Part shown: positions 34,723 to 42,188 of the stretch, one piece after another
Position numbering within the stretch: position 1 is the first letter of the stretch
Layout of the letters: each line of letters begins with the position of its first letter
Origin: Pseudacidovorax intermedius
Lineage (GTDB): Bacteria; Pseudomonadota; Gammaproteobacteria; Burkholderiales; Burkholderiaceae_C
Direction: 5' to 3'
DNA: 64,000 nt
NCBI RefSeq assembly: GCF_001476815.1
Contig: NZ_LDSL01000056.1
Span: 1 to 64,000 of the forward strand
Made by a program: the position numbers and the translations under genes
The notes under the pieces: model-generated
Databases searched by the model: none
Told to the model about the DNA's origin: nothing
The model's input: the letters and a program-made list of their open reading frames with translations, nothing else

Positions 34723-36297
34723 ATGACCCACTTCAACTCGCGCACCGCGGCCGTCGCGGCCGCCGCCCTGATCGCCGCTGCCGGCGCCGCGGCGCAGAAC
34801 CTCGCCATCGGCTTCGCCGACCCCGTCTCGTCGGTGGACCCGCAGCTCAACAACCATGCGGGCGACCGCTCGCTGGCGCTGCATTTCTGGGATTCGCTGG
34901 TCACCTCGCGCGACGGCGGCAAGCTGGACCCGGGCCTGGCCTCCAGCTGGAAGTCGCTGGACGACAAGACCTGGGAATTCAAGATCAACACCGCCATCAA
35001 GTGGCAGGACGGCACGCCGGTGTCGGCCGAGGACATCGTCTATTCCTTCCAGCGCGCGCGCAGCGTGCCGGGCTCGGTGGCCTCGTACTCGGGCGCGCTG
35101 CGCTCGGTGGAATCGGCCACCGCCAAGGACCCCGGCACGCTGATCGTCAAGACCGCCACGCCCAACCCCATGCTGCCGCTGGAGATCGCCTCCATCTACG
35201 TGGTGAGCAAGCACGTGGGCGAGAAGTCGCGCACCGAGGACTACAACAGCGGCAAGGCCGTGGTGGGAACCGGCCCGTACAAGTTCATCTCGTACACGCC
35301 GGGCGACCGCACGGTGTTCGAGCGCAACCCCACGTACTGGGGCCCCAAGCCGCAGTGGGAGAAGGTGACCTACCGCTTCATCAACAACGGCGCGGCCCGC
35401 ACCGCGGCGTTGCTCGCTGGCGACGTTGACGTGATCGACAAGGTGGCCGTCACCGACGTCGAGAAGCTGCGCAAGGACCCGAAGGTCAGCGTCTACACCT
35501 ATCCCGGCCTGCGCGTGCTGCTGCTGCAGCCCACGCTGCGCGAAGGCCCCAACGAGTTCATCACCGACAACGCCGGCAAGGTGCTGGACAAGAACCCGCT
35601 GACCGACCTGCGCGTGCGCCAGGCGCTGTCGATGGGCATCAACCGCAAGGCCATCGTCGACCGCGTGCTGCAGGGCACCGTGACCGAGGCCAACCAGTGG
35701 ATGCCCAAGAACAGCTTCGGCTACAACCCCGAGGTCAAGGACATCGCCTACAACGCCGAGCAGGCCAAGAAGCTGCTGGCCGAGGCGGGCTATCCGCAGG
35801 GCTTTCAGATCAGCATCCACGTGCCGGGCGACCGCTATCCGCAGGCGCCCGAGACGGTGCAGGCCGTGGCGCAGTTCTGGTCGCGCATCGGCGTCAAGAC
35901 CAAGGTGGAGGTGGTGCCGTGGTCGGTGTACTCTGGCCGCGCGTCCAAGAACGAATACGCCGTGAGCGTGATCGCCTGGGGCAACGGCACCGGCGAGGCC
36001 GGTTACGGCCTGCTGCAGACCCTGGCCAGCTACGACCCCAAGCGCGGCCGCGGCATCAACAACTGGGGCCGCTACAGCAACGAGAACGTGGACAAGGCGC
36101 TGGACGCTGCCACGGTCGAGTTCGACGCCCGCCGGCGCGAGGCCATCTTCCGCCACGCCGCCAAGCTGGTGACGGACGACGTGGGCCACATCCCGCTCTT
36201 CCACTACCAGAACATCTGGGCCGCGAAGAAGGGCCTGAAGGTGGTGCCGCTGCTGAGCGACCGCACGACGGCCATGCAGGTCACGCGGACGAACTGA
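34723..36297 (+). CDS. Peptide-type ABC transporter substrate-binding protein (SBP_bac_5 family)
   Basis: 524 aa periplasmic receptor. Signal peptide AAVAAAALIAAAGAAAQN. Family landmarks include PQLNNHAGDRSLALHFWDSL, the SBP_bac_5 motif TWEFKINTAIKWQDGTPVSAEDIVYSF (34972-35050), GTGPYKFISYTPGDRTVFERNPTYWG (35270-35342) and VRQALSMGINRKAIV. The ATG at 34723 has GAAAGGA upstream. It is the receptor of the importer encoded by the four preceding genes. Its ligand may be an oligopeptide, opine-like compound or other amide, given the neighbouring hydrolase and flavoprotein. Confidence 0.94.
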   Translation: MTHFNSRTAAVAAAALIAAAGAAAQNLAIGFADPVSSVDPQLNNHAGDRSLALHFWDSLVTSRDGGKLDPGLASSWKSLDDKTWEFKINTAIKWQDGTPVSAEDIVYSFQRARSVPGSVASYSGALRSVESATAKDPGTLIVKTATPNPMLPLEIASIYVVSKHVGEKSRTEDYNSGKAVVGTGPYKFISYTPGDRTVFERNPTYWGPKPQWEKVTYRFINNGAARTAALLAGDVDVIDKVAVTDVEKLRKDPKVSVYTYPGLRVLLLQPTLREGPNEFITDNAGKVLDKNPLTDLRVRQALSMGINRKAIVDRVLQGTVTEANQWMPKNSFGYNPEVKDIAYNAEQAKKLLAEAGYPQGFQISIHVPGDRYPQAPETVQAVAQFWSRIGVKTKVEVVPWSVYSGRASKNEYAVSVIAWGNGTGEAGYGLLQTLASYDPKRGRGINNWGRYSNENVDKALDAATVEFDARRREAIFRHAAKLVTDDVGHIPLFHYQNIWAAKKGLKVVPLLSDRTTAMQVTRTN

Positions 36298-36300
36298 TCC

Positions 36301-37611
36301 ATGCTGCACGTCACGCCCGCCGATGCGCTCATCGACGTGCCGCGCCGCATCGCGGCCGACGGGCTCGCGCCCGGCGAGCGGGTGCGCATCGAGAGCCGCA
36401 CCGTGCGCGGGCCGGGCATCGCCTGGACGGCGGAGGTCGAACTGGTCGCCGATGCCGATGGCATCGTCGACCTGGGCCGCGATGCGCCGCTGCCTGGGGG
36501 CAGCTACGAGGGCATGTCGCCCATGGGCCTGGTCTGGGCGCAGGTGCCGGAGCGGACCGGCGCGCCGCGCGAGGTGTTCGCGGCCAAGCCCGCCGCAGCG
36601 CTCACGACCGAACTGGTGCTCACCCGCGCCGACGGCAGCCGCTGGCAGGCCAGCTTCATGCAGCGCTTGATGGGCGAGGGTGTGACGCGCCGCGAGGTGC
36701 GCGATGACGGCCTGTCGGCCACGCTCTTCCTGCCGCCGGGGCCGGGTCCGCATCTGGCGGTGATGGTGCTCAACGGCAGCGGCGGCGGCATCAACGAGCC
36801 GCGGGCGGCGCTGTACGCCTCGCACGGCTACGCGGCCCTGGCGGTGGGCTACTTCAAGTCGCCCGGCCGGCCGGACCACATCTCCGACACGCACCTGGAG
36901 TACTTCGAGACGGCCCTGCAGTGGATCCATGCGCAGCTCAAGCCCGCGGGCGGCTTCGTCGCCCTGTCGGGCCAGTCGCGCGGCGGCGAGCTGGTGCTGC
37001 TGCTGGCCACGCTGATGCCCGAGCTCGTCTCGGCCGTGATCGGCTACGTGCCCGGCGCCGTGGTGCACAGCGCGCAGAACGCCTGCAACCCGGCCAACGG
37101 CCCCCACAGCCGCAACGGCCCGGCCTGGTGGTGGCGCGGCCGCCCGCTGCCGCACCTGTGGCAGGACAACCGCACCGCGACCTGGGCGCCCTGGGACGAA
37201 GGCCCCGAGCCGCGCCGCCATGCCAACGCGCTGCTCACGGCCCTGCAGGACGACGAGGCCGTGGCGAGCGCCCGCATCCACGTCGAGCGCATCTGCGGGC
37301 CGGTGATGCTGCTGTCGGCCACGGACGACGGCTCCTGGCCGTCCAGCTTGTATGGCCGAATGGTGGTCGAGCGCCTGGCCGTGCATCAACATCCCTGGCC
37401 GGTCGAGCACCTCGACTTCGAGGGCGCCGGCCATTCCATCGTCTTTCCCTACGTGCCGACCACGCAGCTGGCCTATGCCCATCCGGTCTCGGGCCGGCTG
37501 AGCACCAGCGGCGGCACGCCCGCCGCCAATGCGCATGCCGACGAGGCCTCCTGGGCCGGCGTGCGCGACTTCCTCCACCACGCCGCTTCGGCGGCCAAGG
37601 CCCAGCCATGA
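36301..37611 (+). CDS. Acyl-CoA thioester hydrolase/BAAT family alpha/beta hydrolase
   Basis: 436 aa, starting 3 bp after the receptor gene. Residues 1-130 form the beta-sandwich N-terminal domain of the acyl-CoA thioesterase/BAAT family (RVRIESRTVRGPGIAWTAEVEL at 36382; GSYEGMSPMGLVWA). The rest is an alpha/beta hydrolase with nucleophile Ser226 in LSGQSRGGELVLLL, an acidic residue in LLSATDDGSWPS and His in EGAGHSIVFPY. Animal relatives hydrolyse fatty acyl-CoAs or conjugate bile acids with glycine or taurine; some use Cys, and this one has Ser, which goes with hydrolysis. Inside a peptide-importer operon it may cleave an amide or thioester in the imported compound; this is inference. Confidence 0.85.
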   Translation: MLHVTPADALIDVPRRIAADGLAPGERVRIESRTVRGPGIAWTAEVELVADADGIVDLGRDAPLPGGSYEGMSPMGLVWAQVPERTGAPREVFAAKPAAALTTELVLTRADGSRWQASFMQRLMGEGVTRREVRDDGLSATLFLPPGPGPHLAVMVLNGSGGGINEPRAALYASHGYAALAVGYFKSPGRPDHISDTHLEYFETALQWIHAQLKPAGGFVALSGQSRGGELVLLLATLMPELVSAVIGYVPGAVVHSAQNACNPANGPHSRNGPAWWWRGRPLPHLWQDNRTATWAPWDEGPEPRRHANALLTALQDDEAVASARIHVERICGPVMLLSATDDGSWPSSLYGRMVVERLAVHQHPWPVEHLDFEGAGHSIVFPYVPTTQLAYAHPVSGRLSTSGGTPAANAHADEASWAGVRDFLHHAASAAKAQP

Positions 37612-38786
37612 CCTCTGCCGTTTCCAACCCCGTCGTCCCTGACCTGATCGATGCACTGGTGCCGCTGGCCGACGGCGCGCCGCTGCATGCCGTGCGCCAC
37701 CAGCGCGACAAGGTGGTGACCGCGACGCAGGGCAGCCATGCGCGGCTGTTCGATCCGGCGCTGCCCGGCCTGAGCCTGGCCGAGCGCCTGCTGGCCGCGC
37801 ACGAGATCGCGCGCCGTGCCGGCGTGACGGCATTGGCCGACCACTACCGCACGCAGCTGCTGGCGCTGGGCACGCCCACCGCCGCCCAGCAGGCCGCGCT
37901 GGATGGCCAGGCCGTGCCGGCGGATGACGCCCGCCTGGCCGAAATCCTGCGGTTTGCGATCGCCCTCGCCGACAAGCCGGTGGAAGGCGACCAGGCCGCG
38001 CTGCTGCGCCTGCCCGCCGCCGGCATCGACACGCCGGCCGTGGTGGCCCTGGCCCAGCTCATCGCCTACGTGGCCTACCAGGTGCGCGTGCTGGCCGGCC
38101 TGGAGGCGCTGGCCGCCGCAGGCGATGCGCAGTCTGTGGCACCCACGGCACAGGAAGAGGCGGCGCCCTTCGTGCATCCCGCCAACCTGCCCAAGCCGGG
38201 CGAGCCCATCCGCATCAACGGCTTCACCAGCGAGACGCTGGGCTGGAAGGCCTGGCTGCCCGTGCTCGACCTGGCCCAGGCCACGCCCGAGCAGATGGCC
38301 GTCCTGGACAGCAGCCATCCCAAGGCCAAGACCAGCGACTACTACCTGCTGCTGGTGCAGCAGCCGGCCATCCTGCAGGAGCGCTCCACGGTCTTCAACG
38401 CCATCATGTACGCGCCCGGCGGCCTGTCGCGGGCCGAGCGCGAACTGGCCAGCGCGGTGGTCTCGCGCATCAACGGCTGCGTGTACTGCGCGTCGGTGCA
38501 TGCGCAGCGCTTCGAGCAACTGGCCAAGCGCAACGACGTGATCGCACAGGTGTTCCACGAGCCGCAGGGCGCCGGCACCAACGCGCGCGAGCGGGCGATC
38601 GTGCAGGCCTCGATCACGCTGACGGCGACGCCGGCCGGCTTCGGCGCCGACGACATCGCGCCGCTGCGCGCCGCGGGCCTGTCGGACCTGGAGATCCTGG
38701 ACCTGATCCACGCCATCGCCATCTTCGCCTGGGCCAACCGGCTGATGCTCAACCTGGGCGAGCCGGTGTACGGCGGCGAGGGCTGA
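37608..38786 (+). CDS. Tandem CMD-domain (AhpD-like) protein, fused Avi_7170/Avi_7169-type halves
   Basis: 392 aa with two carboxymuconolactone-decarboxylase-like halves joined by a linker near residue 180-195. The N-terminal half (DLIDALVPLADGAPLHAVRHQR, then LAERLLAAHEIARRAG) lacks a CxxC. The C-terminal half has the AhpD-type redox centre NGCVYCASVHAQRF, with Cys291, Cys294 and His298. In other genomes the halves resemble two separate CMD proteins, recalled as the Avi_7170 and Avi_7169 types, found beside peptide ABC transporters. A peroxidase or disulfide-reductase activity is expected from the CxxC; the N-terminal half may be structural. The gene overlaps the BAAT-type hydrolase by 4 bp and ends the cluster. 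Confidence 0.8.
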   Translation: MTSAVSNPVVPDLIDALVPLADGAPLHAVRHQRDKVVTATQGSHARLFDPALPGLSLAERLLAAHEIARRAGVTALADHYRTQLLALGTPTAAQQAALDGQAVPADDARLAEILRFAIALADKPVEGDQAALLRLPAAGIDTPAVVALAQLIAYVAYQVRVLAGLEALAAAGDAQSVAPTAQEEAAPFVHPANLPKPGEPIRINGFTSETLGWKAWLPVLDLAQATPEQMAVLDSSHPKAKTSDYYLLLVQQPAILQERSTVFNAIMYAPGGLSRAERELASAVVSRINGCVYCASVHAQRFEQLAKRNDVIAQVFHEPQGAGTNARERAIVQASITLTATPAGFGADDIAPLRAAGLSDLEILDLIHAIAIFAWANRLMLNLGEPVYGGEG

Positions 38787-39207
38787 CGGACAGGCCGAAC
38801 GCCGTCGCTCAGCGCAGGCCCAGCCAGCGTATCCACCAGGGCCGCGGCCGGTCGCGCTCGCCCAGAGGCCGGGTGTCCAGTTTGCCGAACTGGGCGGCGG
38901 CGGCGCCGAAGCGGTGGCGCAGCGCGTCCGGGCTGTCGGCATCGGCCCCCGCGTGTGCGGGCCGGGCGGACGGGGAGGGAAGGGGCGCAGGCGCGGCGTC
39001 TGGCTCGGTCAAGTCCGAAGGCGGCGGAACGGAATCGCGTGGATCGGTCAATGCGTTGAAGGCGGGGGCATGTTCCCGAGGTTGGGCCGGCGCGGCGCAT
39101 TGCGGAACGGGGCCAACCCCAACGGACAGCCGCGCGTGCGGCTCAAGACAGGGAGGACGGGGGACACGACCCGGAACGGCACGGCCAGCGGCAGTGCGTC
39201 CAGTCGT
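38787..39207. other. 421-bp stretch between the CMD gene and tRNA-Leu
   Basis: It holds at most one small minus-strand frame (annotated separately at low confidence). No terminator hairpin was identified after the CMD gene. Confidence 0.3.
38809..39051 (-). CDS. Possible small Pro/Ala-rich protein (uncertain)
   Basis: An open frame of 80 codons if begun at the TTG at 39051; no ATG or good ribosome site is present, and the open frame extends upstream into the tRNA gene. The product is Pro/Ala-rich and disordered (DAAPAPLPSPSARPAHAGAD), with a more structured basic and aromatic tail (LRHRFGAAAAQFGKLD; PRPWWIRWLGLR). The tail looks designed rather than random, which is why it is listed. It may equally be a chance frame in GC-rich DNA. 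No function is proposed. Confidence 0.25.
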   Translation of the reverse strand: MTDPRDSVPPPSDLTEPDAAPAPLPSPSARPAHAGADADSPDALRHRFGAAAAQFGKLDTRPLGERDRPRPWWIRWLGLR

Positions 39208-39292
39208 TGGTGCCGGAGGCCGGAATCGAACCGGCACGCCTTGCGGCGGGGGATTTTGAGTCCCCTGCGTCTACCAATTTCACCACTCCGGC
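39208..39292 (-). tRNA. tRNA-Leu (anticodon CAA)
   Basis: 85 nt with encoded CCA and the long variable arm expected of tRNA-Leu. Acceptor GCCGGAG pairs with CTCCGGC. The anticodon loop CTCAAAA has CAA (complement of 39256-39258). The T arm holds GGTTCGATTCC. A CATAAT -10-like box lies upstream on the minus strand near 39315. Confidence 0.96.
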
Positions 39293-39380
39293 ACGAAGCG
39301 TCGAGACAGCCCAAAATTATGGCACAGTGCCCTGGACGAGTGCGCCGCTCCGGCGCCGCCCGGCCTTTCATTCAAGAACC

Positions 39381-40289
39381 ATGACCATTTCCTATCCGAC
39401 GATCGAAGACGCGGTCGGCAAGACGCCGCTGGTGGCCCTGCAACGCATCGACGCCGAGGCCAACGCCGCACGCGGCAACGTCGTCCTGGGCAAGCTCGAA
39501 GGCAACAATCCCGCGGGCTCGGTGAAGGACCGGCCGGCCCTGTCGATGATCCGGCGCGCCGAGGAGCGCGGCGAGATCAGGCCCGGCGACACGCTGATCG
39601 AGGCCACCTCGGGCAACACCGGCATCGCGCTGGCGATGGCCGCCGCCATCAAGGGCTACCGCATGGTGCTGATCATGCCGGAGGACCTGTCGGTGGAACG
39701 CGCCCAGACCATGAAGGCCTACGGCGCCGAGCTCGTGCTCACGCCCAAGAGCGGCGGCATGGAATACGCCCGCGACCTGGCCGACCAGATGGTGGCGCAG
39801 GGCAAGGGCCGCGTGCTCGACCAGTTCGCCAACGACGACAACCCGCGCATCCACTACGAGACCACCGGGCCCGAGCTGTGGGAGCAGACCGGTGGGCGCA
39901 TCACCCACTTCGTGAGCGCCATGGGCACCACCGGCACCATCACCGGCGTGTCGCGCTTCCTCAAGGAGAAGAACCCAGCGATCCAGATCGTCGGCGCGCA
40001 GCCGGCCGAAGGTTCGCGCATTCCGGGCATCCGCAAGTGGCCGCAGGAATACCTGCCCAAGATCTTCGACCCCTCGCGTGTCGACCAGGTGGTGAACGTG
40101 AGCCAGGACAGCGCCGAGGAAATGGCCCGCCGCCTGGCGCGCGAGGAGGGCATATTCGGCGGCATCTCGGCCGCCGGCGCGCTGTGGGTGGCGCTGGAGA
40201 TCGCACGCACGGTGGAGAACGCGACCATCGTCTTCATCGTCTGCGACCGCGGGGACCGTTATCTTTCTACCGGCGTGTTTCCCGCTTGA
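39381..40289 (+). CDS. cysM: Cysteine synthase B (O-acetylserine sulfhydrylase)
   Basis: 302 aa PLP enzyme. It makes cysteine from O-acetylserine and sulfide, or S-sulfocysteine from thiosulfate. The Schiff-base lysine is Lys49 in NNPAGSVKDRPA. The substrate loop is EATSGNTGIALA and the phosphate cup GTTGTITGVSRFL. The variant RPALSMIRRAEERGEI after the lysine and the C-terminal end (IVFIVCDRGDRYLSTGVFP) match CysM rather than CysK. It is followed by the Nudix gene (58 bp) and the sulfur-carrier gene tusA, making a short same-strand group. Confidence 0.95.
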   Translation: MTISYPTIEDAVGKTPLVALQRIDAEANAARGNVVLGKLEGNNPAGSVKDRPALSMIRRAEERGEIRPGDTLIEATSGNTGIALAMAAAIKGYRMVLIMPEDLSVERAQTMKAYGAELVLTPKSGGMEYARDLADQMVAQGKGRVLDQFANDDNPRIHYETTGPELWEQTGGRITHFVSAMGTTGTITGVSRFLKEKNPAIQIVGAQPAEGSRIPGIRKWPQEYLPKIFDPSRVDQVVNVSQDSAEEMARRLAREEGIFGGISAAGALWVALEIARTVENATIVFIVCDRGDRYLSTGVFPA

Positions 40290-40347
40290 GCCCCCGCGGC
40301 GCGCCGCCCACGACAACGAACGACAAGACACGCGGAGACGACCCACC

Positions 40348-40902
40348 ATGAACAACCTGCCCCAGTTCTGCCAGGCCTGCGCCACGCCGCTCGAATGGAT
40401 CGAGCTGATGGAGGACGGCGGCCCCAAGGCCCGCCTGCGCTGCCCGGCCTGCGGCCACACGCACTGGAACAACCCGACGCCGGTGCTGGCCGCCATCGTC
40501 GAATACAAGGGCCAGGTGCTGCTGGCACGCAATGCGGCCTGGCCGCCGAAGATGTTCGCGCTGATCACCGGCTTCATGGAGGCCGGCGAGTCGCCCACCG
40601 AGGGCATCGCGCGCGAGGTCAAGGAAGAGACCAACCTCGACGTGATCAGCTGCGGCATCGTGGGCGCCTACGATTTCCAGCGCATGAACCAGGTCATCAT
40701 CGCCTACCACGTGGTGGCCGAGGGCGAGGTGAAGCTCTCGCCCGAACTGGTGGACTGGCGCCTGTACGACCTGGCCGACCTCAAATGCTGGCCCGCCGGC
40801 ACCGGCTATGCGCTGGCCGACTGGCTGCGCACCCGCGGGCACGAGCCCGTATTCTTCACCGCCGAAGAGAACGAGGAACGGCGCCGCGGCCTGTCCACCT
40901 GA
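40348..40902 (+). CDS. Nudix hydrolase with N-terminal zinc ribbon
   Basis: 184 aa. The N-terminal zinc ribbon has CQAC and CPAC pairs (residues 10-13 and 31-34) and is followed by the conserved NNPTPVLAAIVEYKG. The Nudix box is complete: GFMEAGESPTEGIAREVKEETNL (G-x5-E-x7-REVxEE). This layout resembles the zinc-ribbon Nudix group related to NADH pyrophosphatase (NudC), but it lacks NudC's long N-terminal domain and the SQPWPFPxS motif, so NAD specificity is not claimed. It probably hydrolyses a nucleoside diphosphate derivative. Confidence 0.88.
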   Translation: MNNLPQFCQACATPLEWIELMEDGGPKARLRCPACGHTHWNNPTPVLAAIVEYKGQVLLARNAAWPPKMFALITGFMEAGESPTEGIAREVKEETNLDVISCGIVGAYDFQRMNQVIIAYHVVAEGEVKLSPELVDWRLYDLADLKCWPAGTGYALADWLRTRGHEPVFFTAEENEERRRGLST

Positions 40903-40925
40903 ACCGCGCCGCGCCAGAGAACGCC

Positions 40926-41162
40926 ATGACCGACATCGCCATCGACAAGGAAATCGACACCCGCGGGCTCCACTGTCCGCTGCCCATCCTCAAGGCCAAG
41001 AAGGCCCTCAACGACATGGCCAGCGGCCAGTTGCTGAAGGTGGTGGCCACCGATCCGGGCTCCACCCGCGACTTCCAGGCCTTCGCGCGCCAGACGGGGC
41101 ACGGGCTGGTGTCGCAGGAGACCGTGGGGGCGGAGTTCATTCACGTGCTGAGACGCCGCTGA
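40926..41162 (+). CDS. TusA-family sulfur carrier protein
   Basis: 78 aa. The family motif is DTRGLHCPLPILKAKKAL, with the persulfide-carrying Cys17 in CPxP. TusA-like proteins pass sulfane sulfur to tRNA 2-thiouridylation, molybdenum cofactor or other sulfur pathways. It lies 23 bp after the Nudix gene and downstream of cysM, a sulfur-assimilation context. Whether it is the orthologue of TusA or a paralogue cannot be settled here, so no symbol is given. Confidence 0.9.
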   Translation: MTDIAIDKEIDTRGLHCPLPILKAKKALNDMASGQLLKVVATDPGSTRDFQAFARQTGHGLVSQETVGAEFIHVLRRR

Positions 41163-41180
41163 CGCGGCGCCGGGCGCTCG

Positions 41181-41208
41181 AAAGAAGAAAGGGGCCTCTC
41201 GGCCCCTT
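41181..41208. terminator. Convergent terminator between tusA and galU
   Basis: 8-bp arms AAGGGGCC/GGCCCCTT with the loop TCTC. Read on the minus strand it is followed by TTTCTTCTTT, a good tail for galU. The plus-strand tail (TTCCTGCTT) is weaker. Confidence 0.75.
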
Positions 41209-41234
41209 CCTGCTTCATGGAAGGACGAAGCCTC

Positions 41235-42122
41235 TCAGAGCGCCAGGCCCTTGAGATAGTCCTTGAAATAGCCGCCCACTTCGGGGTGCGCCAGCGCCAG
41301 TTCCACCGTCGCCTGCAGGAAGCCTTCCTTGCTGCCGCAGTCGTAGCGGGTGCCCTTGTAGGCATAGGCGTAGACGCTTTCCTTCTTCATCAGCGAGGCG
41401 ATGCCGTCGGTCAGCTGGATCTCGCCGCCGGCCCCCTTGGTCTGGCGGCGGATCTCGTCGAACACGCCGGGCGTGAGCACGTAGCGGCCGGCCACGCCCA
41501 GGCGCGAGGGTGCGTTCTCGGGCGCGGGCTTCTCGACCATGGCGCGCACCTGCGTCAGGCCGTCGCCCATCGGGTCGCCGGCCACGATGCCGTAGCGCTT
41601 GACCTGGTCCAGCGGCACTTCCTGCACCGCCAGCACCGAGCCGCCGAGGTTGTTGTAGGTGCGCACCATCTGCGACAGCACGCCCTCGCCACCCTCGGGG
41701 CCGACCATCAGGTCGTCGGCCAGCAGCACGGCGAAGGGCTCGTCGCCCACCAGGTGTTCGGCGCACAGCACCGCATGGCCCAGGCCCAGCATGCGCGGCT
41801 GGCGCACGTAGGAGCAGGTCATGTCCTCGGGCGCCACCGAGCGGGCGATGCGCAGCAGCGCGTTCTTGCCGCTGGCCTCGAGCTGGCTTTCCAGCTCGTA
41901 GGCGGTGTCGTAGTGGTCTTCGATGGCGCGCTTGTTGCGGCCGGTCACGAAGATCATGTCGCGGATGCCGGCGGCGTAGGCTTCTTCCACCGCGTACTGG
42001 ATCAGCGGCTTGTCCACCACCGGCAGCATTTCCTTGGGCTGCGCCTTGGTGGCAGGCAGAAAGCGGGTGCCGAAGCCGGCCACCGGAAAGACGGCCTTGC
42101 GGATGCGATTGTTGGTGGGCAT
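41235..42122 (-). CDS. galU: UTP--glucose-1-phosphate uridylyltransferase
   Basis: 295 aa. It makes UDP-glucose from UTP and glucose 1-phosphate for surface polysaccharide and trehalose synthesis. The nucleotide-binding N-terminus [25 protein letters not shown] (41985-42100) is the GalU signature. [21 protein letters not shown] and [15 protein letters not shown] are further landmarks. Length matches the 290-300 aa family. A TAGCAT box on the minus strand (42161-42166), 38 nt before the start and just past the valS stop, may be its promoter. A terminator lies 26 bp beyond the stop. Confidence 0.96.
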   Translation of the reverse strand: MPTNNRIRKAVFPVAGFGTRFLPATKAQPKEMLPVVDKPLIQYAVEEAYAAGIRDMIFVTGRNKRAIEDHYDTAYELESQLEASGKNALLRIARSVAPEDMTCSYVRQPRMLGLGHAVLCAEHLVGDEPFAVLLADDLMVGPEGGEGVLSQMVRTYNNLGGSVLAVQEVPLDQVKRYGIVAGDPMGDGLTQVRAMVEKPAPENAPSRLGVAGRYVLTPGVFDEIRRQTKGAGGEIQLTDGIASLMKKESVYAYAYKGTRYDCGSKEGFLQATVELALAHPEVGGYFKDYLKGLAL

Positions 42123-42188
42123 GCGAATTCGAACGGAAGTTGTGATTCGTGAACCGGTCGATGCTACTGCACCGACCTGAACGCGCTG

